This document shows positions 1 through 4,463 of a DNA stretch of 5,408 nt, one piece after another (within the stretch, counting starts at the first letter, position 1; each line of letters opens with the position of its first letter). The notes under the pieces are model-generated. The model was not told where the DNA came from. It did no database searches and saw only the letters and a list, made by a program, of their open reading frames with translations. The stretch comes from an uncultured Burkholderiales bacterium (GTDB lineage: Bacteria > Pseudomonadota > Gammaproteobacteria > Burkholderiales > Burkholderiaceae_F), in the NCBI GenBank assembly GCA_903871435.1, contig CAIQGU010000380.1, forward strand, positions 1 to 5,408, given 5' to 3'. Both the position numbers and the translations under genes were made by a program.

Positions 1-4
1 CAAC

Positions 5-574
5 ATGACAACCAACATCACCGAACTGGTCGAAATGCAAAAGGCCCAACTGGAAGCGCTGAACGCCATTGCGCACAGCTGGTTTGCAGCCACCGAGAAA
101 GTTGTCAATCTGAACATGACCGCAGCCCGCGCGGCGTTTGCCGACGCGACCGAGGCAAGCCACACGATGCTGAGCGCCAAGGACCCCCAGGAGCTCTTCG
201 CCCTGGCCACCGGCGCCGCCCAACCTGCCGTGGAGAAGCTGGTGGGCTACTCCCGCAATGCCTATGGCATTGCCACGGGAACGAGCGCCGAACTGACGAA
301 GATTTTCGAAGCCCAACTGAGCGAGAGCAACCGCAAGTTTTCCGAGATGATCGACCTGGCAACCAAGAGCGCCCCGTCCGGCTCCGAGCCCGCCGTTGCC
401 ATGTTCAAGACGGCATTCGCTGCCGCCAACACCGCTTTCGATACCGCCAGCAAGGCGGCCCGTCAGGCCACCGATTGGGCCGAATCCAATTTCACGGCAG
501 CCGCCTCGGCCACGCTACACGCGGCCACGGCAGCAAACGATGCCGTCAAAGTGAAGGGCCGCAAAGCCGCTTAA
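5..574 (+). CDS. phaP: Phasin family protein (PHA granule-associated)
   Basis: Encodes 189 residues, a normal phasin length. Phasins coat cytoplasmic polyhydroxyalkanoate granules, controlling their size and number and shielding the polymer surface; they are not enzymes. The N-terminal part (about residues 6-110) has the family pattern: an MQKAQLEALNA-type helix, then FAATEKVVNLNM, then SAKDPQELFAL and AAQPAVEKLVGYSRNAYGIA. This resembles the Cupriavidus PhaP1 architecture. The whole chain is Ala-rich and predicted alpha-helical, has no cysteine, signal peptide or membrane segment, and ends in a short basic tail (KVKGRKAA). The ATG at 5 fits the usual phasin N-terminus, but only four bases lie upstream, so the ribosome binding site and promoter (often PhaR-controlled in relatives) are outside the window. 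A strong terminator follows about 80 bp after the stop, so it is likely the last or only gene of its transcript. Phasins usually have several paralogues per genome; which one this is cannot be told. Confidence 0.93.
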   Translation: MTTNITELVEMQKAQLEALNAIAHSWFAATEKVVNLNMTAARAAFADATEASHTMLSAKDPQELFALATGAAQPAVEKLVGYSRNAYGIATGTSAELTKIFEAQLSESNRKFSEMIDLATKSAPSGSEPAVAMFKTAFAAANTAFDTASKAARQATDWAESNFTAAASATLHAATAANDAVKVKGRKAA

Positions 575-597
575 CTTTCAACGTCTCCTTGGCACCA

Positions 598-621
598 CTA
601 GTTCGGACGCTAGTTCGAACA
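598..621. repeat. 12-bp imperfect direct repeat after the phasin stop
   Basis: CTAGTTCGGACG (598-609) is followed directly by CTAGTTCGAACA (610-621), identical at 10 of 12 positions. The second copy contains the palindrome GTTCGAAC (613-620). It lies between the phasin stop codon and its terminator, so it is transcribed as part of the 3' untranslated region. No function is recognised. Confidence 0.6.
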
Positions 622-652
622 CTCTCCTGTCTCCTCCTTGAGTGGTGCTTTC

Positions 653-683
653 AGAGCCTGGTCCCAGACCAGGCTCTTTTTTT
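653..683 (+). terminator. Intrinsic terminator of the phasin gene
   Basis: A perfect 10-bp stem, AGAGCCTGGT (653-662) with ACCAGGCTCT (668-677), encloses the five-base loop CCCAG. The run of seven T (677-683) begins at the last base of the stem. This is a classic Rho-independent terminator for rightward transcription, about 80 bp after the phasin stop. It should insulate the downstream GGDEF-EAL gene from phasin transcription. Confidence 0.95.
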
Positions 684-712
684 GCGCCTCGGAAACGCGC
701 CGGGTGGCACGA

Positions 713-732
713 TAAATGGCGGTAAATGGCGG
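713..732. repeat. Perfect 10-bp tandem duplication, TAAATGGCGG x2
   Basis: TAAATGGCGG at 713-722 is repeated exactly and without spacer at 723-732. The period is about one helical turn, so a protein recognising the unit could bind twice on the same DNA face. It lies after the phasin terminator and about 140 bp before the GGDEF-EAL start, in the zone where that gene's promoter should be. An operator role is possible but is inference only. Confidence 0.75.
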
Positions 733-823
733 CACTATTGAAACGTTGGCGCCGCACGATGATTGCCTACCCTGATGCGCTGTTCATGTTCGTTTTCACA
801 CGTGAACGCCCGTCCAGGATGAA

Positions 824-857
824 CCGGTAGCAATTCAGGGCCGTCTGGCCCTACCGG
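824..857 (+). promoter_or_regulatory. Stem-loop in the leader of the GGDEF-EAL gene
   Basis: Two nested inverted repeats can fold together. An inner hairpin, AGGGCC (837-842) with GGCCCT (847-852), has a GTCT loop. An outer stem, CCGGT (824-828) with ACCGG (853-857), leaves eight bases bulged on the left arm. The structure ends 15 bases before the ATG at 873 and has no T-tract, so it is not a standard terminator. As DNA it could be an operator; as RNA it could influence ribosome access to a start that has only a weak Shine-Dalgarno. It does not match a c-di-GMP riboswitch that I can recognise. Confidence 0.5.
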
Positions 858-872
858 CAATGCGAGCCTTCG

Positions 873-3344
873 ATGAGAGCCCTAGCCAACCATCTAGCAC
901 TGCAATTGCGCGGCAGCCGCGCGGCCCGGTGGCTTTCACGCGCCTGCACGCCCTACACGGTCGAAGAACCCGTCGCCGGCATGTTCCGCGCACGGCAGGT
1001 TCAGGCGGTACTGCGTCTGGGGCCGCTCACCATGCTGGCCAACGCGCTCAACACGGTGCTGATCGTCGCCGCTTTCTGGAATCACGCCAGCCATTGGTTC
1101 CTGGCGGTGTGGGGCCTGGCCGTCATGACCATAGTGGCGCGCGGCCTGCGCTCGTGGTGGAGGGGCCGCGGCCGCACGCCCCCCACGACGGTTTCACGAC
1201 GCACCCTGCGCCGCGCCACGGTTCACGCCTCCGCGCTTGCGCTGATCTGGGCACTGCTTCCGGTGGTGCTCTTCCCGGAGGCCGACAGCGGGCGGCGCAT
1301 GCTGATCGCCGCAATCGAAACGGGCATGATGTGCGCGGGCGGTTTCGCCCTGGCCACCACACCCGTTGCAGCCACGGCCTATGTCCTGATCGTGGCCACT
1401 GGCGCCGGCTACACGCTCTTTTCCTCCAGCCACGCGCTGGCCTGGCCGGTGGGGGGACTGCTGCTCAGTTATGCCGTCATCGTGGTTTCCAGCGTCTGGT
1501 CGACCGCGCGCATGTTCGGCGCACGGCTGACGGCTGAAGCCCACGCAGCGCACCAGAGCGAGGTCATTGGCCTGCTGTTGCGCGACTTCCAGGAAAACGC
1601 GAGCGATATCCTTTGGGAGATTGATGGAGAGGGCCGCCTCTGCCATGCGTCTTCACGGCTTGCCGCGCTGTTTGGCGTATCGCCGAAGCGGCTCGAGGCC
1701 ACACCCATCATCGAGCTGCTCGGGCCGCTGCTCCGGGCGGAGGATGGTGCGGGTGACCCGGCGCGCATGCTGAAACGGAAGATGGAAGCCGGCGAGCCGT
1801 TTCGCGATCTCGTCATCGCCATCGATGTGGCGGGGACAACGCGCTGGTGGTCGCTCACGGCCAAGCCCTTGTACTCGATCGACGGCCAGCGCAGCGGATG
1901 GCGCGGCGTAGCCGCAGACGTGACGCAGGCCCAGCAGGCCAACCGTCAGCTCAACCAGCTCGCCAACTTCGATACGCTCACGGGCCTGACCAATCGCTAT
2001 CGTTTCCGCGAAGAACTGGCGGCGCAGCTGAGGCCCGAGGTCATCGAGGCACGGTCCTGCGCGGTGGTATGCCTGGACCTGGACCATTTCAAGACCATCA
2101 ATGACACGCTGGGGCACTTTGCCGGCGACGAGCTGCTGCGTGAAGTCAGCCGGCGGCTGATGGCGCGCACGCGCCGTTCGGACACGGTGGCGCGGCTGGG
2201 TGGTGATGAATTTGCCATCATCCTGCGCGATATCGCCTCGATTGAAGAAGCCGAGGAACTCACGCGCCGCATCCAGGCCGGTCTGCAGGCGCACTGCGAG
2301 GTCCAGGGCGCGCGCATCGCCGCGCGGGCGAGCATCGGCATTGCCATTGCACCGCGCGACGGCACGGATATCGATACGCTGCTCAACCACGCCGACCTCG
2401 CGCTGTACGCAGCCAAGACCGCTGGCCGAAGCGAGATTCGCCTGTTCGACCCGCAGATGGCAGCGCTGCGGCGGCGGCGCATGACGATCGAGCAGGAGCT
2501 CAAGGACGCTCTCGAGAGCGACGAACTCTCGCTCGCCTATCAGCCCGTCGTCGATATGCAGCAGTGGCGCGTCATCGGCTTCGAGGCCCTGTTGCGCTGG
2601 CGGCACCCGGAGCTGGGCGACGTGGGTCCGGGCGAGTTCATCCCGATTGCCGAGGATTCCGGGCTGATACAGGCCATAGGGCAGTGGGTGCTGGCCCAGG
2701 CATGCGAGGACGCGGCGTACTGGCCCGAACACCTGGTGGTTTCGGTCAACGTCTCACCGGTGCAGATCATGTCGCAGGAACTGCACCGTATCACGCAGAC
2801 CGCCCTGCGCGATGCGGGCCTTGCACCCAACCGGCTGGAGCTGGAGATCACGGAATCGATCTTCATCCATGAAGCCAGCGCTTCCCTGGCGGTACTGCAG
2901 TCGCTGCGTGAATCCGGCGTGCGGATCGCGCTCGATGACTTTGGCACCGGCTATTCATCGCTCGCCTACCTGCGGCGCTTTCCTTTTGACACGCTCAAGA
3001 TCGACCGCAGTTTCGTGCGCGAACTCAACACCCGCAAGGACCTGCGGGCCATCGTGCAGATGATCATCGGCATGGCCCACACGCTGGACATGCGGACCGT
3101 TGCCGAGGGCGTCGAGGATATCGGACAACTGCAGGCGCTGGACCATTATGGCTGCGACCGCCTGCAAGGTTACCTCGTCGCACGGCCGATGCCGGCCGAT
3201 GCCGTCGGGCCGTTCCTGGCGCGGTGGAGCACCGTGCCGCGGCCGGGTGAGGCGTCGCATGACGAGGATCTGCGCATCGCCGCGGCGCTGGTAGCCGATG
3301 TTCTGCCCAAACCCGCAGCGACCGGTCTGAAGTTCGATACCTGA
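873..3344 (+). CDS. Membrane PAS-GGDEF-EAL c-di-GMP synthase/phosphodiesterase
   Basis: Encodes 823 residues that make and/or degrade cyclic di-GMP at the inner membrane. Six hydrophobic helices lie near residues 50-69, 74-92, 116-136, 143-163, 166-185 and 191-211, forming a sensor region I cannot assign to a named MASE family. A PAS domain follows (about 238-352). The GGDEF domain (about 362-525) has metal-site D402 in LDLDHFK, an intact GGDEF signature (443-447) and an RxxD inhibitory site (R434-D437) five residues before it. The EAL domain (about 545-790) keeps E571 (EAL), N626, E658 and E661 (ELEITES), D688-D689 (DDFGTG), K709 (KIDRSF), E745 (AEGVED) and Q765, the set needed for phosphodiesterase activity. 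Both halves therefore look active, although in many such hybrids one dominates. The ATG at 873 is the first in frame after the stop at 828; the ribosome site (GCGAG) is weak. It is monocistronic, preceded by a terminator and meeting a convergent gene. Confidence 0.95.
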   Translation: MRALANHLALQLRGSRAARWLSRACTPYTVEEPVAGMFRARQVQAVLRLGPLTMLANALNTVLIVAAFWNHASHWFLAVWGLAVMTIVARGLRSWWRGRGRTPPTTVSRRTLRRATVHASALALIWALLPVVLFPEADSGRRMLIAAIETGMMCAGGFALATTPVAATAYVLIVATGAGYTLFSSSHALAWPVGGLLLSYAVIVVSSVWSTARMFGARLTAEAHAAHQSEVIGLLLRDFQENASDILWEIDGEGRLCHASSRLAALFGVSPKRLEATPIIELLGPLLRAEDGAGDPARMLKRKMEAGEPFRDLVIAIDVAGTTRWWSLTAKPLYSIDGQRSGWRGVAADVTQAQQANRQLNQLANFDTLTGLTNRYRFREELAAQLRPEVIEARSCAVVCLDLDHFKTINDTLGHFAGDELLREVSRRLMARTRRSDTVARLGGDEFAIILRDIASIEEAEELTRRIQAGLQAHCEVQGARIAARASIGIAIAPRDGTDIDTLLNHADLALYAAKTAGRSEIRLFDPQMAALRRRRMTIEQELKDALESDELSLAYQPVVDMQQWRVIGFEALLRWRHPELGDVGPGEFIPIAEDSGLIQAIGQWVLAQACEDAAYWPEHLVVSVNVSPVQIMSQELHRITQTALRDAGLAPNRLELEITESIFIHEASASLAVLQSLRESGVRIALDDFGTGYSSLAYLRRFPFDTLKIDRSFVRELNTRKDLRAIVQMIIGMAHTLDMRTVAEGVEDIGQLQALDHYGCDRLQGYLVARPMPADAVGPFLARWSTVPRPGEASHDEDLRIAAALVADVLPKPAATGLKFDT

Positions 3345-3350
3345 AGCCCG

Positions 3351-4166
3351 CTATTCCGCCGCCGGCCGCGAAGCCGGCGCGGCGGGGCTTTGCACCTCGC
3401 AGCCCATCGATTGCAACTGTGACTGCAGGTACTCGTACGCAGCCGGAACCTGGGCCGGTGCGCCCTTGACGCCGAACTCGATGTGCCGGCGGCGTGGTTT
3501 ACCGTCGGCGCCATCGCCTACGGAGGGCAGGCTGAACGTGCGCACGCCATCGAATCGCGACTCGATGTCCTGCATGAGCGGGACGATGGAGGATTCGGGC
3601 GTGTCGAACAACAGCAGCGAACGCTCCAGTTGCGGTCTGCGGTGGTGGTGTTCGCGAAACTCGGTATCCAGCACCCAGTCGATCATGGGCCATGCCATGA
3701 CAGGAAAGCCCGGCACGAAGTAGTGGCGCGCGATGGAAAATCCGGGTATGCCGTTGTAGGCGTTGGGGATGAGCGCCGCGCCGCGCGGAAACTCCCCCAT
3801 CATCAACACCCGCTTGCCCTCGGGCGTGGACAAGTCATGGATACCGCGCTTGGCGACTGCGGCTGCGATGAGATCGCGCGCCTGCGGGTGCAGTTCCAGC
3901 GGCGCATCTATCGCCGCACCCGCAGCCTGCCGGGTATGGTCATCCGGCGTTGCGCCGATGCCGCCGCAGCTAAATACGACGTCGTCAGTGGCGAGGCTGG
4001 CGCGAAACGCCTTCTCCAGCGGTTCGCGCTCGTCGGGAAGAAACTGCGCCCACGTCAACGCCAGATCGCGCGACCGCAGCGCTTCGATTACATGCGTGAG
4101 ATGACGGTCGGTTCGCCTGCCGGAAAGAATCTCGTCGCCGATCACATACAGGCCGAATCGCGTCAA
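3351..4166 (-). CDS. MoCF-domain (CinA N-terminal-like) protein
   Basis: Encodes 271 residues from the TTG at 4166. The protein belongs to the family annotated as competence/damage-inducible protein A or molybdopterin-binding protein (COG1058). The MoCF fold is shown by GLYVIGDEILSGRRTD (residues 5-20), by the phosphate-binding loop FSCGGIGATPDDHT (65-78), and by the CinA-type motifs FPRGAALIPN (126-135) and FVPGFPVMAW (150-159). The first two resemble MogA/MoaB sites that bind molybdopterin. In full-length CinA this domain has been linked to ADP-ribose/nucleotide pyrophosphatase activity. The C-terminal CinA amidohydrolase (nicotinamide-nucleotide amidase) domain is absent, so this is the short form. 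It is cytosolic, with no signal or membrane segment. The substrate is unknown and competence is not implied. A longer in-frame GTG start at 4238 would add 24 residues outside the domain and has no ribosome site. The stop lies 6 bp from the convergent GGDEF-EAL stop. Confidence 0.88.
   Translation of the reverse strand: MTRFGLYVIGDEILSGRRTDRHLTHVIEALRSRDLALTWAQFLPDEREPLEKAFRASLATDDVVFSCGGIGATPDDHTRQAAGAAIDAPLELHPQARDLIAAAVAKRGIHDLSTPEGKRVLMMGEFPRGAALIPNAYNGIPGFSIARHYFVPGFPVMAWPMIDWVLDTEFREHHHRRPQLERSLLLFDTPESSIVPLMQDIESRFDGVRTFSLPSVGDGADGKPRRRHIEFGVKGAPAQVPAAYEYLQSQLQSMGCEVQSPAAPASRPAAE
3356..3391 (+). terminator. Candidate weak terminator hairpin at the convergent gene ends
   Basis: A GC-rich hairpin pairs CCGCCGCCGGC (3356-3366) with GCCGGC and GGCGG (3373-3385), with a two-base bulge (3379-3380) and the loop CGCGAA. 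It is followed by only three T (3389-3391). It starts 12 bp after the GGDEF-EAL stop and could end that transcript, but the T-run is poor. The same bases encode the Ala/Pro-rich tail of the opposite gene, which may by itself explain the GC-rich symmetry. Confidence 0.3.
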
Positions 4167-4172
4167 ATCGTT

Positions 4173-4179
4173 CTCCCTT
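4173..4179 (-). promoter_or_regulatory. Shine-Dalgarno AAGGGAG that sets a TTG start
   Basis: Read on the minus strand, AAGGGAG is followed by six bases and then TTG (4166-4164), giving MTRFGLYVIGDEILSG. This spacing is ideal, and the resulting N-terminus begins right at the first beta-strand of the MoCF fold, as in relatives. It therefore decides the start in favour of TTG at 4166 over the GTG at 4238. Confidence 0.8.
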
Positions 4180-4202
4180 GGGGACAAGGCATGGCCGGCG
4201 CA

Positions 4203-4216
4203 CCTGGGCTCCCAGG
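4203..4216. repeat. Inverted repeat CCTGGG-CT-CCCAGG upstream of MoCF gene
   Basis: A perfect 6-bp dyad with a two-base centre, 37-50 bp upstream of the TTG start on the minus strand and thus in the leader or promoter of the MoCF gene. It is compact enough for a dimeric repressor site, but no regulator is recognised. If the upstream GTG were the true start, it would be coding sequence instead. Confidence 0.5.
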
Positions 4217-4343
4217 CTTCGAATTGCTGCTGGTTCACCGTACTGCCGTTGGGCTAGCTGCAGCGGTACCACCGATTACCTGTGAATTTCCAACAGTGTT
4301 ACGTTCAGTTACAAATAACCATCTTATGTCGCTCAAAGCCCAC

Positions 4344-4366
4344 CTTGGCAACGCCGTAAGGCCAAG
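4344..4366 (+). repeat. Inverted repeat CTTGGC / GCCAAG in leader of Ser-Thr-rich gene
   Basis: CTTGGC (4344-4349) pairs with GCCAAG (4361-4366) around an 11-base loop. Allowing one bulged C (4343), the pairing extends by CA/TG. It lies about 100 bp upstream of the ATG at 4464. It may be a hairpin in a long leader RNA or a protein-binding dyad. Confidence 0.45.
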
Positions 4367-4379
4367 TGTCGGGCGAACC

Positions 4380-4399
4380 CGCGACCATTTCGGGTCGCG
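4380..4399 (+). repeat. Inverted repeat CGCGACC / GGTCGCG in leader of Ser-Thr-rich gene
   Basis: CGCGACC (4380-4386) pairs perfectly with GGTCGCG (4393-4399) around the six-base loop ATTTCG. The structure sits 65 bp upstream of the ATG at 4464 and 13 bp after the preceding inverted repeat. There is no T-tract, so it is not a standard terminator. Confidence 0.55.
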
Positions 4400-4451
4400 C
4401 GCCACGAAGCCGTTTATATCGCGCCCAGCGCGGTCGATGGCGCAACGGGTG

Positions 4452-4457
4452 AAAGGA
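4452..4457 (+). promoter_or_regulatory. Shine-Dalgarno AAAGGA for the Ser-Thr-rich gene
   Basis: AAAGGA is followed by a six-base spacer (ATAACA) and then ATG at 4464. It supports both the start site and the reality of this unusual low-complexity reading frame. Confidence 0.8.
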
Positions 4458-4463
4458 ATAACA

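Larger units (their letters stand above)
575..872. other. Intergenic region between phasin and GGDEF-EAL gene
   Basis: A 298-bp stretch with no credible gene. From left to right it holds a 12-bp imperfect direct repeat (598-621), the phasin terminator (653-683), a perfect 10-bp tandem duplication (713-732), a TTGAAA hexamer at 738-743 resembling a -35 box but lacking a good -10 at 16-18 bp, a small dyad TTCACACGTGAA (795-806), and a stem-loop (824-857). The promoter of the downstream gene should lie after the terminator, but I cannot place it with confidence. Confidence 0.7.
4167..4463. other. Divergent intergenic region, MoCF gene / Ser-Thr-rich gene
   Basis: A 297-bp region with promoters expected in both directions. 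It holds the minus-strand Shine-Dalgarno (4173-4179), three inverted repeats (4203-4216, 4344-4366, 4380-4399) and the plus-strand Shine-Dalgarno (4452-4457). The part at 4298-4330 is locally AT-rich (GTTACGTTCAGTTACAAATA), with GTTAC occurring twice ten bases apart, and is the most promoter-like stretch. A TATA-like TTTATAT lies at 4413-4419. I find no -35/-10 pair good enough to call. Confidence 0.65.

Noticed and set aside
705..720. A possible sigma-54 promoter, TGGCAC followed by ATGGC.
   Set aside because: The -12 element is not TTGC-like and the GG-to-GC spacing is one base too long.
795..806. The dyad TTCACACGTGAA as a regulator site.
   Set aside because: Only five base pairs with a two-base centre; such dyads are common by chance and no known consensus fits.
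860..1537. A 225-codon plus-strand frame starting at an ATG 13 bases before the GGDEF-EAL start.
   Set aside because: Its product is Arg/His/Gly-rich with no family pattern, and it overlaps the membrane-helix coding frame that is clearly real.
1653..2732. A 359-codon open frame on the minus strand inside the GGDEF-EAL gene.
   Set aside because: It is opposite a well-conserved catalytic coding region, shows no domain pattern, and is explained by GC-rich third-position composition.
4239..4463. A Hrp-type box (TTCG-N16-TTCG) that would support a type III-secreted harpin downstream.
   Set aside because: No pair of TTCG motifs with the required spacing was found, so the harpin idea rests only on composition.
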